Counted from the stretch's first letter, positions 36,627-49,099 are shown. The stretch: DNA of 64,000 bases from Winslowiella toletana (GCF_017875465.1 NZ_JAGGMQ010000001.1:3472001-3536000); one strand, 5' to 3'. The notes: a model not told the origin generated them from the letters alone. Translations and numbers: made by a program.

Positions 36627-36644
36627 GATGTGGTTAACCAATTT
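36627..36644. promoter_or_regulatory. UxuR/ExuR-like box 2
   Basis: GATGTGGTTAACCAATTT contains the perfect core TGGT-TA-ACCA (36631-36640) and the right flank ATTT; 13 of 18 positions agree with the recalled box. It is about 80 bp before the uxuA start. Confidence 0.65.
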
Positions 36645-36721
36645 TGTGTCTCAGGTTGACATCATTTGGCAAATCACTGAGTTTAGCGCTAAGCGAATTA
36701 CAGACAATAAGAGGATTGAGC

Positions 36722-37906
36722 ATGAAGCAGACCTGGCGTTGGTATGGTCCCGATGATCCGGTAACGCTGGCCGATGTGCGCCAGGCCGGGGCGACCGGGG
36801 TGGTCACCGCACTGCACCATATTCCGAATGGTGAAGTGTGGACGGTGGAGGAGATCCTGAAGCGCAAAGCGACGGTAGAAGCGGCGGGCCTGGTGTGGTC
36901 GGTTGTGGAAAGCGTGCCGATTCATGAGGATATCAAAACTCACTCTGGCCAGTATCCGCAGTGGATTAGCAACTACCAGCAGTCGCTGCGTAACCTTGCG
37001 CAGTGCGGCATTTCTACCGTTTGCTACAACTTTATGCCGGTGCTGGACTGGACCCGCACCGACCTGGCGTATCAGCTGCCAAATGGCGCCAAAGCGCTGC
37101 GCTTCGACCAGATTGAGTTTGCGGTATTTGAACTGCACCTGCTGCAACGCGAGGGCGCCGCGGCAGGTTACACCGCTGACGAGGTGGAGCAGGCTAATCA
37201 GCGGTTTGCGGAGATGAGCGATGAGAAAAAAGCACAGCTGACCGCCAATATTATTGCGGGTTTGCCGGGGGCGGAAGAGGGCTACTCTCTTGAGCAGTTC
37301 CGCCAGCATCTGCAGCGCTATAAAGATATCGATAAAGCCCGGCTGCGTGAGAACTTCGCTTACTTCCTTAACAGCATTATTCCGGTGGCGGAGCAGGTGG
37401 GGATCCGCATGGCGGTGCATCCCGACGATCCACCGCGTCCGATCCTTGGCCTGCCGCGCATTGTCTCAACGATTGAAGATATGCAGTGGATGGTGGACAA
37501 CGTCAGCAGTCCGGCCAATGGCTTTACTATGTGTACCGGATCCTACGGCGTGCGTGCCGATAATGACCTGGTGCAGATGATCACCGAGTTTGGTCCGCGC
37601 ATTTACTTTACCCATCTGCGTTCCACACTGCGTGAAGAGAATCCGCACACTTTCCACGAAGCGGAACACCTGTACGGCGATGTCGACATGTATGCGGTGA
37701 TAAAAGCGATCGCCACTGAAGAGCATCGCCGTAAGAGCGCTGGTGCTGAAGATCCCATCCCGATGCGTCCTGACCACGGCCACCAGATGCTGGACGATCT
37801 GAACAAGAAAACCAATCCAGGTTATTCGGCGATTGGTCGCCTGAAAGGTCTGGCCGAACTGCGTGGTGTGGAGCTGGCAATCCAGCGCGCATTCTTCAGC
37901 CACTGA
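36722..37906 (+). CDS. uxuA: Mannonate dehydratase
   Basis: Dehydrates D-mannonate to 2-keto-3-deoxygluconate in glucuronate degradation. The ATG at 36722 behind AAGAGG gives 394 residues, the E. coli length; the upstream open frame lacks similarity. Xylose-isomerase-like TIM barrel with metal-binding HPDDPP near residue 227 and RPDHGHQM near residue 350. First gene of uxuA-uxuB-uxaC. Expected to be repressed by UxuR through the boxes upstream. Confidence 0.96.
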   Translation: MKQTWRWYGPDDPVTLADVRQAGATGVVTALHHIPNGEVWTVEEILKRKATVEAAGLVWSVVESVPIHEDIKTHSGQYPQWISNYQQSLRNLAQCGISTVCYNFMPVLDWTRTDLAYQLPNGAKALRFDQIEFAVFELHLLQREGAAAGYTADEVEQANQRFAEMSDEKKAQLTANIIAGLPGAEEGYSLEQFRQHLQRYKDIDKARLRENFAYFLNSIIPVAEQVGIRMAVHPDDPPRPILGLPRIVSTIEDMQWMVDNVSSPANGFTMCTGSYGVRADNDLVQMITEFGPRIYFTHLRSTLREENPHTFHEAEHLYGDVDMYAVIKAIATEEHRRKSAGAEDPIPMRPDHGHQMLDDLNKKTNPGYSAIGRLKGLAELRGVELAIQRAFFSH

Positions 37907-37912
37907 TCTCCC

Positions 37913-37940
37913 GCCGCATAACACATTCGCGTTATGCGGC
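37913..37940 (+). repeat. Intercistronic hairpin uxuA-uxuB
   Basis: Perfect 10-bp inverted repeat GCCGCATAAC (37913-37922) and GTTATGCGGC (37931-37940), 8-nt loop, just after the uxuA stop. It may stabilise the uxuA part of the message or attenuate transcription into uxuB. Confidence 0.75.
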
Positions 37941-38014
37941 TCCCGGTTTTTCCCGGTTCTGAGTCTGCTTAACCCTGCCGTCCGGCGAGGGTGGTTATTT
38001 AACAGGAGTTTGTT

Positions 38015-39499
38015 ATGGCACAGAATATTGCCAACAGTCCGCTTTCCGTCAGGCGTCCGGCATGGGACGCCACACGCCTGGCGCCGCGTATTGTTCATCT
38101 TGGCTGCGGTGCTTTCCACCGCGCGCATCAGGCGCTGTACACCCACCATCTGCTGGAGATCAGCGACAGCGACTGGGGGATATGTGAAGTGAGCCTGATG
38201 TCCGGTCATGGCGCGCGCCTGATCGACCAGCTGAAAGCGCAGAATTTGCTGTATACCGTGGCGGAACGTGGCGCGAACAGCAGCGAGCTAAAAATTATTG
38301 GCGCGGTTAAACAGGCGCTGCATGCGGAATCTGACGGCGGTGAAGCGATTTTGCAGGCGATGACGCGCGCAGAAACCGCCATTGTCTCACTGACGATTAC
38401 CGAGAAAGGCTACTGCACCGATGGCGCCAGCGGTCAGCTTGATCAGCATCACCCGCTGATTAAACAGGATCTGCTTAATCCTGCACAGCCTGTATCCGCC
38501 ATTGGCTATATTGTTGAGGCGCTGTATCTGCGCCGCCAGCAGGGGCTTAAGCCGTTTACCGTGCTCTCCTGCGATAACGTGCGTGACAATGGCCTGGTGG
38601 CAAAAGCGGCGGTACTCGGGCTGGCAGGCGCGCGCGATGCCGGGCTGGCGCAGTGGATAGCAGAGCAGGTGACCTTTCCCTGTACCATGGTGGATCGCAT
38701 TGTTCCCGCCGCCACTGAGCAGAGTCTGCAACAGATTGGCGCGCAACTGGGGGTATTTGATCCCTGCGCAATTGCCTGCGAACCTTTTCGCCAGTGGGTG
38801 ATTGAAGATCATTTTGTGAATGGCCGTCCACAGTGGGATCGGGTCGGCGCGCAGTTTGTCGATGATGTGGCGCCGTTTGAACTGATGAAGTTACGCATGC
38901 TGAATGGCAGCCACTCATTCCTTGCTTATCTCGGCTATCTCGCCGGTTACCAGACGATTGCCGAAACCATCAATAATGACGCATTCCGCCAGGCTGCGCT
39001 GTCCCTGATGCTGACGGAACAAGCGCCCACACTGGCGATGCCAGCAGATACCGATCTTCACCGCTATGCCGCGCAACTGATTGAGCGCTTCAGTAACCCG
39101 TCATTGCAACATCGCACCGGACAAATCGCTATCGATGGCAGCCAGAAGTTGCCACAGCGCCTGCTTGATCCGATTCGCCAGCACCTTGCCGCAGGCCAGC
39201 CATGGCGTCATCTGGCGCTGGGAGTGGCTGGCTGGATGCGCTATGTCAGCGGCACAGATGAACAGGGGCGCGTTATTGACGTGGTTGACCCGTTGCTGAC
39301 GCAGCTACAGGCGATTCATCAGCAGTATGCCGAACCGCAGCAGCGGGTGCGTGCGCTGCTCGGCATCCACGCTATTTTTGGCACTGACCTGCCGGATAAT
39401 CCGCGGTTTGTCAGGGCCGTAAGCGATGCTTACCTGCAGATACTGGACAATGGCGCGGCTGCTGCGGTGGCAGCCCTTAACCCGTCAGGAGAAGCATAA
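38015..39499 (+). CDS. uxuB: Fructuronate reductase
   Basis: NAD-dependent reduction of D-fructuronate to D-mannonate (mannitol dehydrogenase superfamily), 494 residues, close to the E. coli UxuB length. Seen: [22 protein letters not shown] near the N-terminus, CDNVRDNG, the linker [13 protein letters not shown], and the active-site Lys-containing [20 protein letters not shown] near residue 290. GGAG precedes the ATG. Its TAA shares one base with the uxaC start codon (TAATG), so the two are translationally coupled. Confidence 0.95.
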   Translation: MAQNIANSPLSVRRPAWDATRLAPRIVHLGCGAFHRAHQALYTHHLLEISDSDWGICEVSLMSGHGARLIDQLKAQNLLYTVAERGANSSELKIIGAVKQALHAESDGGEAILQAMTRAETAIVSLTITEKGYCTDGASGQLDQHHPLIKQDLLNPAQPVSAIGYIVEALYLRRQQGLKPFTVLSCDNVRDNGLVAKAAVLGLAGARDAGLAQWIAEQVTFPCTMVDRIVPAATEQSLQQIGAQLGVFDPCAIACEPFRQWVIEDHFVNGRPQWDRVGAQFVDDVAPFELMKLRMLNGSHSFLAYLGYLAGYQTIAETINNDAFRQAALSLMLTEQAPTLAMPADTDLHRYAAQLIERFSNPSLQHRTGQIAIDGSQKLPQRLLDPIRQHLAAGQPWRHLALGVAGWMRYVSGTDEQGRVIDVVDPLLTQLQAIHQQYAEPQQRVRALLGIHAIFGTDLPDNPRFVRAVSDAYLQILDNGAAAAVAALNPSGEA

Positions 39500-40911
39500 T
39501 GACCGCATTTATGACTGAAGATTTTTTACTGCAAAACGCCACCGGACGCATGCTGTATCACCACTATGCCGCCGCAATGCCGATTTATGATTTCCACTGT
39601 CATCTTAACCCGCAGGAGATTGCCGAAGATCGTCGTTTTGCCAACCTCGGGCAAATCTGGCTGGAAGGCGATCACTATAAATGGCGCGCGTTACGGGCGA
39701 TGGGGGTCGATGAGTCACTGATCACCGGCAAAAGCAGCAGTGATTACGATAAGTATCAGGCCTGGGCGCGCACCGTACCGCGTACGCTGGGAAATCCACT
39801 CTACCACTGGACCCATCTTGAACTGCGACGGCCATTTGGCATCACCGGCACGCTGTTCGGACCGGCCACCGCCGAACGCATCTGGCATCAGTGCAATGAG
39901 CAGCTGGCTACGCCGGAATTTTCGGCGCGCGGCATTATGCGCCAGATGAATGTGCGAATGGTGGGGACGACTGACGATCCGATTGATTCGCTGCAATATC
40001 ATCGCCAGATTGCCGAAGATGGTAGCTTTGATATTGAAGTGGCGCCCAGCTGGCGACCGGATAAAGTGTTTAAAATTGAGCTGGAGGGGTTTAACTCCTA
40101 TCTGCAACAGCTGGAAGCCGCAGCAGATGTGGCGATTACGCGTTTTGATGATTTGCGGGTGGCGCTGGCCCGGCGTCTGGACCATTTTGCCCTGCACGGC
40201 TGTCGCGCCGCTGATCACGGCATCGATATCCTGCGCTATGCGCCGGTGCCGGACGATCGGCTGCTGGATGCGATCCTGTCGAAACGTCTGGCCGGTAACG
40301 CACTGACAGAACTGGAAATCGCCCAGTTCAGTAGCGCTGTGCTGGTATGGCTGGGGCGACAGTATGCGGCGCGCGGCTGGGTGATGCAGCTGCATATTGG
40401 CGCGCTGCGTAATAACAACACGCGGATGTTGCGTCAGTCAGGCGCTGACAGCGGTTTTGACTCGATTGGCGATAACAATATTGCCTGGCCGCTGTCGCGG
40501 CTGCTCGACAGTATGGATATCAGCAATGAGCTGCCGAAAACGATTCTCTACTGCCTCAATCCGCGTGATAACGAAGTGCTGGCGACGATGATCGGTAACT
40601 TTCCCGGCAGCGGGATGCCTGGCAAGGTGCAGTTTGGTTCCGGCTGGTGGTTTAACGACCAGAAAGACGGCATGCTGCGTCAGCTGGAGCAGCTGTCACA
40701 GATTGGGCTGCTGAGCCAGTTTGTCGGCATGCTGACTGACTCACGCAGTTTTCTCTCTTACACGCGGCATGAATATTTTCGCCGCCTGTTATGCAATCTG
40801 CTGGGCCAGTGGGTGGAGGCAGGGGAGGCGCCGGATGACGAAGTACTGCTCGGACAGATGGTGAAAGATATCTGCTTTAACAATGCGCAGCGCTATTTCT
40901 CCGGCGTGTAA
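39499..40911 (+). CDS. uxaC: Uronate isomerase
   Basis: Isomerises D-glucuronate to fructuronate and galacturonate to tagaturonate; amidohydrolase superfamily. 470 residues, identical in length to E. coli UxaC. The N-terminal [11 protein letters not shown], metal-binding [13 protein letters not shown], the [18 protein letters not shown] block, HIGALRNNN and [19 protein letters not shown] are all present. In E. coli uxaC sits with uxaA; here it is joined to uxuAB, making one operon that processes glucuronate as far as KDG. No uxaA/uxaB or exuT is seen in the window. Confidence 0.96.
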   Translation: MTAFMTEDFLLQNATGRMLYHHYAAAMPIYDFHCHLNPQEIAEDRRFANLGQIWLEGDHYKWRALRAMGVDESLITGKSSSDYDKYQAWARTVPRTLGNPLYHWTHLELRRPFGITGTLFGPATAERIWHQCNEQLATPEFSARGIMRQMNVRMVGTTDDPIDSLQYHRQIAEDGSFDIEVAPSWRPDKVFKIELEGFNSYLQQLEAAADVAITRFDDLRVALARRLDHFALHGCRAADHGIDILRYAPVPDDRLLDAILSKRLAGNALTELEIAQFSSAVLVWLGRQYAARGWVMQLHIGALRNNNTRMLRQSGADSGFDSIGDNNIAWPLSRLLDSMDISNELPKTILYCLNPRDNEVLATMIGNFPGSGMPGKVQFGSGWWFNDQKDGMLRQLEQLSQIGLLSQFVGMLTDSRSFLSYTRHEYFRRLLCNLLGQWVEAGEAPDDEVLLGQMVKDICFNNAQRYFSGV

Positions 40912-40944
40912 TTTTCAGGCGACCAGCGGGTCGCCGCTTGCCGA

Positions 40945-40962
40945 AAATTGATCAACCACTTA
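40945..40962. promoter_or_regulatory. UxuR/ExuR-like box upstream of uxuR
   Basis: AAATTGATCAACCACTTA agrees at 13 of 18 positions with the recalled UxuR/ExuR palindrome. Its position 64 bp before uxuR suggests autoregulation. A small 7-bp hairpin (40918-40935) separates it from uxaC. Confidence 0.5.
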
Positions 40963-41025
40963 TGGTATAGTCTGAATATTGCCCTGAATTAGCGGCGTTA
41001 CTGGCAACATAAAGCGGATACCACC

Positions 41026-41799
41026 ATGAAAGCGTCATCCATTCCACCGCGCCCACAACGTCCTTACCAGGAAGTGGGCGGCATGCTACGTACGATGATT
41101 ATCCGGCAGCAATTCGCGCTGGGTGATCGCCTGCCTCCGGAACGTGAAATCGCCGAACAGCTGGATGTCACGCGTACCGTGCTGCGCGAAGCGCTGATTA
41201 TGCTGGAAATTGAAGGGCTGATTGAGGTGCGTCGTGGCTCCGGTATTTTTGTCGTCATGCTGCCGCAGGATCACAACGCTGATGCCGCTGACAGCAGTCA
41301 GTGCAACGACGCCGGACCGTTTGAGCTGCTGCAAGCGCGTCAGCTGCTGGAGAGCAATATCGCCGAGTTTGCCGCGTTGCAGGCGACCCGCGACGATATC
41401 GTCAAGATGCGCCGCGCGTTACAGATTGAAGAGCAGGAGCTGGCCAGCGAAGACCATGAAAGTGGTGATATGCAGTTCCATCTGGCGATTGCGGAAGCGA
41501 CCCATAACAGCATGCTGGTGGAGCTGTTTAAACAGTCCTGGCAGTGGCGTGAGAATAACCCGATGTGGATCCAGCTGCATCGCCATTTGCAGGATACTCA
41601 CTACCGCCAGGCCTGGCTGACCGACCATAAGCAGATCCTTGCCGCACTGATCAAGAAAGATGCGCGGGCGGCGAAGCTCGCCATGTGGCAACATCTTGAA
41701 AACGTGAAAGTACGTCTGCTTGAGTTCTCCGACGTTGATGATATTAACTTTGACGGCTATCTGTTTACCTCCTGGCCATTAAGCGAAGCGAATTCCTGA
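41026..41799 (+). CDS. uxuR: Uxu operon repressor UxuR
   Basis: GntR/FadR-family regulator, 257 residues as in E. coli UxuR. N-terminal winged helix (RPYQEVGGMLRTMII, LPPEREIAEQLDVTRTVLREAL, EVRRGSGIFV) and an FCD effector domain beginning FELLQARQLLESNIAEFAALQ and ending FDGYLFTSWPL, nearly identical to UxuR in that half. Binds fructuronate-type inducers. It should repress uxuAB-uxaC and, by analogy with E. coli, the uid operon downstream. Confidence 0.95.
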   Translation: MKASSIPPRPQRPYQEVGGMLRTMIIRQQFALGDRLPPEREIAEQLDVTRTVLREALIMLEIEGLIEVRRGSGIFVVMLPQDHNADAADSSQCNDAGPFELLQARQLLESNIAEFAALQATRDDIVKMRRALQIEEQELASEDHESGDMQFHLAIAEATHNSMLVELFKQSWQWRENNPMWIQLHRHLQDTHYRQAWLTDHKQILAALIKKDARAAKLAMWQHLENVKVRLLEFSDVDDINFDGYLFTSWPLSEANS

Positions 41800-41832
41800 C
41801 ACAGTTGCCGGTTAATCAAGGGAAGCTCAAAC

Positions 41833-42426
41833 GTGACGACTTCTGATTGCAAAATTTCTTCTCCGTCGCGACAGCGCGTGCTGACCGCCGCGCGCCACTG
41901 TTTTGCGCGCGATGGTTTTCATGGCGCCTCGATGAAAAGCATCTGCAAGGCCTGTGATATGAGTCCGGGCACGCTGTATCACCACTTTGCCAGCAAAGAA
42001 GCGCTGATCGAGGAAATTATTCAGCAGGATCAACAACGTGCCTTTGCACGCTTTGATGACAGCGCCGAACAGCGCGATGTGGTTGAGGAGATGATTGCTA
42101 ACCTGCTGGCGGTACGTGAAGAAGATCAGGCGCAGCGTTCGCTGGTCATCGAAATCATGGCCGAAGGTATGCGCAATCCGCTGGTGGCAGAGATGCTGGA
42201 GCGCAAGCACCAGGCGATTATGCAGCGGGTGATTGAGCGTCTGGAGAAGGGCAAAGCGCAAGGCGCGATTGCGGCGAATATCGATTTAAACGCGGTAGCC
42301 AGTTTGTTACTGTCGCTAACCTATGGCGTGCTGGCGGATACCGGCAGCGCGATGCAGCTTAGTGACCAGCAGCGGCGAAACACCCTGACCGCCATGATTA
42401 ATGGTCTGCTGGGTATCCGGCAGTAA
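41833..42426 (+). CDS. uidR: TetR-family repressor of the uid operon
   Basis: 197 residues, GTG start at 41833. HTH domain SRQRVLTAARHCFARDGFHGASMKSICKACDMSPGTLYHHFASKEALI is TetR-type and closely matches E. coli UidR; ALVVEIMAEGMRNP-like block (SLVIEIMAEGMRNP) is also shared. It releases DNA upon glucuronide binding. Lies directly upstream of uidA in the same orientation as in E. coli. A perfect CGAACGTTCG palindrome in the following gap is a likely operator. Confidence 0.92.
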   Translation: MTTSDCKISSPSRQRVLTAARHCFARDGFHGASMKSICKACDMSPGTLYHHFASKEALIEEIIQQDQQRAFARFDDSAEQRDVVEEMIANLLAVREEDQAQRSLVIEIMAEGMRNPLVAEMLERKHQAIMQRVIERLEKGKAQGAIAANIDLNAVASLLLSLTYGVLADTGSAMQLSDQQRRNTLTAMINGLLGIRQ

Positions 42427-42510
42427 TCACCGCTTTACCAGTTAAACTCCTTTAAAACCATTTAATTAGATAATGTTATCTGGCGATGCCTGCTGGATTA
42501 AAAACTAGAA

Positions 42511-42520
42511 CGAACGTTCG
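42511..42520. promoter_or_regulatory. Putative UidR operator
   Basis: Perfect 10-bp palindrome CGAACGTTCG flanked by AA and G-T sequence; the type and size fit a TetR-family operator. Lies 233 bp before uidA and 85 bp after uidR, so it could control both. Confidence 0.55.
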
Positions 42521-42681
42521 GTTGATCATCTTGCCACTAAAGTCAATCGCCCGCGCGCGTCGTTCGTGAGCCCTGTCGTCTTTCTGTCAGTTGCGCCTGC
42601 GTTTTTGCGAGCGAGACGGCAGTTCATCTTTATCGCGGTAACGCTCCCTTCTGGCACATGCTATCTCTTTTACACGGTTAA

Positions 42682-42699
42682 AATTTGGTTGACCAATAA
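42682..42699. promoter_or_regulatory. UxuR-like box upstream of uidA
   Basis: AATTTGGTTGACCAATAA has the core TGGT-nn-ACCA at 42686-42695 and agrees with the recalled box at 13 of 18 positions. It is about 54 bp before the uidA start, consistent with the UxuR co-repression of uidABC known from E. coli. Confidence 0.6.
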
Positions 42700-42704
42700 A
42701 ATAG

Positions 42705-44558
<1,854 letters not shown>

Positions 44559-44564
44559 TCACTA

Positions 44565-45962
44565 ATGAAAAATAGCCTCACATGGAAAAATATTGTGGGC
44601 TATGGCTTAGGCGATGTTGCTAACAACTTCGCCTTTGCTATGGGCGCGATGTTTTTGCTGAATTACTACACCGATACCGTCGGCATTAATGCCGCGGTAG
44701 CCGGGACGATGTTGTTACTGGTGCGGATCTTCGATGCGGTGGCGGATGTGGTGGTGGGCCGGGTGGTCGACAGCACGCAAACGCGCTGGGGAAAATTCCG
44801 CCCCTTTATTCTGTTTGGCGCCGTACCGCTGATGGTATTTAGCGTGCTGGTATTCTCAGTTCCCACCGCGCTAAGCGACAGCCATAAAATCTTTTATATG
44901 TATCTGACCTATATGGGGCTCGGACTGGCCTATTCGCTGGTCAATATTCCCTACGGTTCACTCTCTACCGCCATGACTCAGCATCCCGAGGAGCGGGCAA
45001 AGCTGGGCGCGGCGCGCACCATTATGGCCTCTTTTACCTATACGCTGCTGGCGTTTGTGATTGCTCCGGCGATTAACAGCAGACACGGTGAGTCGCAGTC
45101 TGTCTATACCCTCTACACCTGTGTGCTGGCAGTGGTTGGCGTGGCGCTGTACTGGATCTGTTTCCGCACCACTCAGGAGAATATTACCCGGGTGGTTCAG
45201 CAACCGACGCTGCGCATCAGCCTGAAAACCATTAAGCGCAACCGGCCACTGATTATTCTCTGTCTGGTGGCGATAGCGACACTGACCGGCACCTTCTCCC
45301 TCAGCGCCGCCGGGCTGTATTACGTACGCTATATTCTGCATGATATGAGCTATTTTAGCGTGCTGATCTTTATTCAGACCTTTCTCGGCGCTGTGTTAGC
45401 GGCTCCGTTAGTGCCGCGGCTGGTCAAACGTTACGGTAAGAAATCCACTTTTATTCTCGGCTCGGGGATCGCCGCGCTCAGTTATCTGACGCTGTTCTTC
45501 TTTCTCTCCTCTTCGATCTATATGGCGTTTTTCCTGTTCGCCTGCGCCTCGTTTGGCGCCAGTCTGTGTATGACCGTGATGTGGGCGCTGGAAGCCGATA
45601 CGGTTGAATATGGCGAATACCAGACCGGCGTGCGGATTGAAGGACTGACCTATTCGCTGTTCTCCTTTACGCGTAAATGCGGTCAGGCGATTGGCGGCTC
45701 GCTACCGGCGTTTATTCTGGTGGGATTTGGTTATGTCTCCAATCAGCCGCAAACCGCCGAGGCCATCACCGGTATTAAACTGGCGGTGGCGATTATTCCG
45801 GCCCTTTGCCTGTTCCTCGCCTTTATTGGTATGTGCTGTTATCCACTCACCGAAAAGAAATATCAGGAGATCGTACAGGAGATTGAAAAAAGAAAAACCA
45901 CCAGTCAGCAATTCCTTGAACAACTCGAAGAGCATAAGGTTTATCGCAGCAAAATCGAATAA
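44565..45962 (+). CDS. uidB: Glucuronide carrier protein
   Basis: 465-residue, 12-helix sodium/proton symporter of the glycoside-pentoside-hexuronide family. Family hallmarks: [21 protein letters not shown] at the start, [45 protein letters not shown], and [36 protein letters not shown]. Imports intact glucuronides for UidA. Translationally close to uidA and uidC. Confidence 0.95.
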   Translation: MKNSLTWKNIVGYGLGDVANNFAFAMGAMFLLNYYTDTVGINAAVAGTMLLLVRIFDAVADVVVGRVVDSTQTRWGKFRPFILFGAVPLMVFSVLVFSVPTALSDSHKIFYMYLTYMGLGLAYSLVNIPYGSLSTAMTQHPEERAKLGAARTIMASFTYTLLAFVIAPAINSRHGESQSVYTLYTCVLAVVGVALYWICFRTTQENITRVVQQPTLRISLKTIKRNRPLIILCLVAIATLTGTFSLSAAGLYYVRYILHDMSYFSVLIFIQTFLGAVLAAPLVPRLVKRYGKKSTFILGSGIAALSYLTLFFFLSSSIYMAFFLFACASFGASLCMTVMWALEADTVEYGEYQTGVRIEGLTYSLFSFTRKCGQAIGGSLPAFILVGFGYVSNQPQTAEAITGIKLAVAIIPALCLFLAFIGMCCYPLTEKKYQEIVQEIEKRKTTSQQFLEQLEEHKVYRSKIE

Positions 45963-45988
45963 TAAACACCTCCGGGGATAAGAGTTAT

Positions 45989-47260
45989 ATGAAATACATC
46001 ACCAAAACGCAGTTAATCTGTGGGGTTGTGTTCTGCTTATCTTATCAGGCTGTAGCATCCTCCTTTGAGCAGCAAGAGGATGTTTTAAGATTACGTGTCA
46101 GGAATGAACTTCGCAGGGCGGAGAAGCCCAGCGCCGGTAACGGTAAAGATATCTATGCCTGGGTGCAGGGGCTGGCGCTGGAGTATAACAGCGGTTATTA
46201 CCGCGATATTATCGGTGTCGATATTGGCGACTTTTATGTTTATAAACTCGGCGCGCGTGATAACTGGAGTAGCCGCTGGTATTTAAATGATCATGATAGT
46301 TTCAATCGTTATACTGCGGCGTTAAAAATAAACCTTTCACCGCAGTTGCAGTTTAAAGTCGGTCGTATGGTGACGGATACGCAATACAGCGGTGGCGACG
46401 ATCTGTTAATTATTAATTCATCATCACAACGTACTGTGCCATCACTCTCTGATGCGGCGCTGCTTAAATATCAGCTTAATCCACAGCTGGATATTTATGC
46501 CATGTATCGCTTTGGCGTATATAACTATTCTGATGTCGCCGAGGGGGTGCATAAAACCGGGCCGATTAATACCACCACGCTGAAACATGATCTGTTTCGG
46601 CCACAATATATCAGCGCGCTTGCCTGGCGACGCCAGTGTGAATCTGCCGGTGCGGCGGTCTCCTGGCAGCAGGATGTGGCGCTTCAGCTAATGACCAAAG
46701 CCGCAGGCTGTATTCCGCTGGCGGACGATCAGCGCGAGTATCTGAAGCCGGAGTTTATGGCGTTTTATGCCAGGCTGAATGGACTCAGCGTCCGCGATGA
46801 TGGTCCGGAGTACGGCTATGTCGTCAGTGGACAGCTAAGCTATGTTGCGCCGCCGGGGTCGCTGTTTATGGCGGCGGCCAGAACCGGCGACAGACCGCAC
46901 TGGAGCTCTGGCGTTGACACCGATCTGGGCTATCCGTTTGACCTCAGTATTGACCGTAACCATAACGATATGTGGTCGTGGCAGGCGGGCGGCACAGTGA
47001 ATCTGCCGGGTGATACGTATGTTGGTGTGGCGCAGGTGCTGACTCGCGGTTACGAGGATTATCAGCATCGCGTGCCGATCCATGGCATGGGCACTAACCT
47101 GCTATTTGGCTATCGCCCGCAAGATGGCATGCTGAAAGGGCTGAAGGCGTTACTGATCCTTAATAAAGCGCGTGAGCATCGCAACGGCAGTAGCCTTGGC
47201 GATCGGCTGGACTACTACGATATCAAAATGAATCTGCAATATGATTTTATGCTGAAGTAG
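45989..47260 (+). CDS. uidC: Outer-membrane porin-like protein UidC
   Basis: 423 residues with a signal peptide (about 24 residues, ending QAVASS) and an OprD-like beta-barrel (LYNKSG-type strands; DIYAMYRFGVYNYSDV, LAWRRQ, YYDIKMNLQYDF). E. coli UidC (421 residues) stimulates UidB activity and probably forms the outer-membrane path for glucuronides. Last gene of uidABC. It is convergent with the SdhL-like gene 36 bp away. Confidence 0.92.
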   Translation: MKYITKTQLICGVVFCLSYQAVASSFEQQEDVLRLRVRNELRRAEKPSAGNGKDIYAWVQGLALEYNSGYYRDIIGVDIGDFYVYKLGARDNWSSRWYLNDHDSFNRYTAALKINLSPQLQFKVGRMVTDTQYSGGDDLLIINSSSQRTVPSLSDAALLKYQLNPQLDIYAMYRFGVYNYSDVAEGVHKTGPINTTTLKHDLFRPQYISALAWRRQCESAGAAVSWQQDVALQLMTKAAGCIPLADDQREYLKPEFMAFYARLNGLSVRDDGPEYGYVVSGQLSYVAPPGSLFMAAARTGDRPHWSSGVDTDLGYPFDLSIDRNHNDMWSWQAGGTVNLPGDTYVGVAQVLTRGYEDYQHRVPIHGMGTNLLFGYRPQDGMLKGLKALLILNKAREHRNGSSLGDRLDYYDIKMNLQYDFMLK

Positions 47261-47296
47261 TCCGCCGTCTGCACCGCTGTTAAGGCTGCCGCTGCG

Positions 47297-48118
47297 CTAC
47301 TGCCGCGAGTAAGCGGCGGCCTGCTGGAATAATGCGTCATCCGGGCGGATGCCGGTATACAGCACAAACTGCTCGACCGCCTGAATGGCAAACACTTCCG
47401 CGCCGGTAATCACCGTTTTATGCTGGCTGCGCGCGCTGGCGACCAGCGGCGTCTGTTCCGGTAGCGCGACCACCTCAAATATCACGCTGGCGGCGGCAAT
47501 CTCTTCAGCGCTAAACGACAGTTTATCGGCATCGACACCGCCGCTCATGCCGACTGGCGTGGCGTTAATTAATAAGCCGGGCGCTGGCACCCCTTCGAGA
47601 CTCAGACGCCATTCAAAGCCGCACAGCTCCGCCAGCTGACGACCCGTGGTTTCATTTTTAGCAATAATATAGCCGTGCTTAAAACCGGCATCTTTTAACG
47701 CGCAGGCCACTGCTTTGGCCATGCCGCCGCTGCCGCGCAGCGCAAAACTCATCTCTGTCGGCACCTGATACTGCTTCAACAGGGTGGCAATAGCGATATA
47801 GTCGGTGTTCCAGGCTTTCAGATAGCCATCGGTATTAACGATGGTATTAACCGAGTTGATCGCTTTCGCTGAGGCGTCCAGCTCGTCAACCATGGGAATA
47901 CAGGCCTCTTTAAACGGCATTGAGATGGCGCAGCCGCGAATACCCAGCGCGCGTACGCCGCCGATGGCGGCCGCCAGATCGCTGGTGGTAAAGGCTTTAT
48001 ACAGGTAATCGAGATCCAGCGCGTCATACAGATAGTTATGGAAGCGGGTACCGAAGTTGCCGGGGCGCGCGGCCAGGGACATGCAGACTTTGGTGTCTTT
48101 GTTCAGATTTTTACTCAT
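47297..48118 (-). CDS. Shikimate dehydrogenase-like protein (SdhL/HI0607 type)
   Basis: 273 residues of the AroE superfamily, closest to the Haemophilus HI0607/SdhL group rather than AroE or YdiB: NKDTKVCMSLAARPGNFGTRFHNYLYDALDL, GVRALGIRGCAISMPFKEACIP, SVNTIVNTDGYLKAWNTDYIAI, GSGGMAKAVACALKDAGF. The catalytic Lys (MPFKE) and Asp (NTDY) are kept. SdhL proteins reduce shikimate poorly, so the true substrate is unknown. It lies downstream of a LysR gene on the same strand at the edge of catabolic cluster B. Confidence 0.85.
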   Translation of the reverse strand: MSKNLNKDTKVCMSLAARPGNFGTRFHNYLYDALDLDYLYKAFTTSDLAAAIGGVRALGIRGCAISMPFKEACIPMVDELDASAKAINSVNTIVNTDGYLKAWNTDYIAIATLLKQYQVPTEMSFALRGSGGMAKAVACALKDAGFKHGYIIAKNETTGRQLAELCGFEWRLSLEGVPAPGLLINATPVGMSGGVDADKLSFSAEEIAAASVIFEVVALPEQTPLVASARSQHKTVITGAEVFAIQAVEQFVLYTGIRPDDALFQQAAAYSRQ

Positions 48119-48217
48119 TGTTTTTATCCTGATGGCAGAACAGCGTGTCGTTTATCCCATTCTGGGGGTAATTAAATGCGGAAAAAACAGCAGACTTTAT
48201 GCCTGTGACTTCCCCTT

Positions 48218-49099
48218 TTAGCTCTGGCGCCGGTGGCTGGAGAGCAGCAGCTTCAGCATCGTTTCAGCGGCGGGAGAGAGCGGACGTGAGCCGTGGGTGA
48301 CCGCATAATGTTTTACTTCCCAGCGCGGCGTGCCGGGCACTTCCTGCAACGGCAGCACCGGACGTAACAGATCGGCATAGTGGGTCGGCAAAATGCCGAC
48401 ATACTGGCCGGTGGCAATCAGCATTGCTACCGCTTCAATGCCGTTGGCTTCCGGGCCACGACGGTAGCCCATCCGGCTGATACTCTCTTCAACAAACGCC
48501 TGCTGATGACGGAATACCACCGGCCGTTTTTCACCGGTGACTTCACTGCCAATAAAATAGAGCTGATGGCTTTCGCTATACAATTCAATATAACGTAAAG
48601 ATATGACCTTCTGATGTTCCATGATGCCTTTTAGCGCTATATCCAGTTTGCGATCAAGCAGCGCCTGAATAAGCTGTGGCGCGGTAAGTGTATGCAGCGA
48701 TAAATTTACCAGCGGCGCAGTATGATGTAATTCCTTTAATGCCAGATGTAAAAAACCACCGGGATTGCCAATGATATTATCAGAAAATCCTATGGATAGA
48801 TCGCCGGAAATAATTTCGCGGCTGGCATCAATCGCCGGAAATATACGGTCAAGGGCATCCAGCGCTTCCTGGGCATAAACCAGTGCGGCTTTACCGGCCT
48901 CGGTAAGCTCAAAGCCCTGCGGCCCACGGCTGCAAAGCCTGGCGCCGAGCGTATCTTCTACCGATTTAATCTGCCGGCTAATGGTGGTTTTAGTCATATT
49001 CAGTTTATTTTCTGCTGCGGAAAAACCACCCGCCTGCGCCGCCACGCAAAATATACGTAACGCCCTTAAATCACGTTCATTCAGCACTCTATTTTTCAT
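48218..49099 (-). CDS. LysR-family regulator of catabolic cluster B
   Basis: 293 residues from the ATG at 49099, 8 nt after AGGAAA; a longer frame extends 42 codons into the promoter of the divergent gene and is not favoured. HTH DLRALRIFCVAAQAGGFSAAENKLNMTKTTISRQIKSVE followed by LCSRGPQGFELTEAG. Same LysR subfamily as those at 13442 and 23827. The 106-bp gap to the ureohydrolase at 49206 should carry the operator. Confidence 0.9.
   Translation of the reverse strand: MKNRVLNERDLRALRIFCVAAQAGGFSAAENKLNMTKTTISRQIKSVEDTLGARLCSRGPQGFELTEAGKAALVYAQEALDALDRIFPAIDASREIISGDLSIGFSDNIIGNPGGFLHLALKELHHTAPLVNLSLHTLTAPQLIQALLDRKLDIALKGIMEHQKVISLRYIELYSESHQLYFIGSEVTGEKRPVVFRHQQAFVEESISRMGYRRGPEANGIEAVAMLIATGQYVGILPTHYADLLRPVLPLQEVPGTPRWEVKHYAVTHGSRPLSPAAETMLKLLLSSHRRQS

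Larger units (their letters stand above)
36286..36721. other. Regulatory gap between lacY-like gene and uxuA
   Basis: 436 bp with no gene. Contains two UxuR/ExuR-like boxes (36539-36556 and 36627-36644). An AT-rich stretch occurs near 36290-36460. No structured RNA was recognised. Confidence 0.65.
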
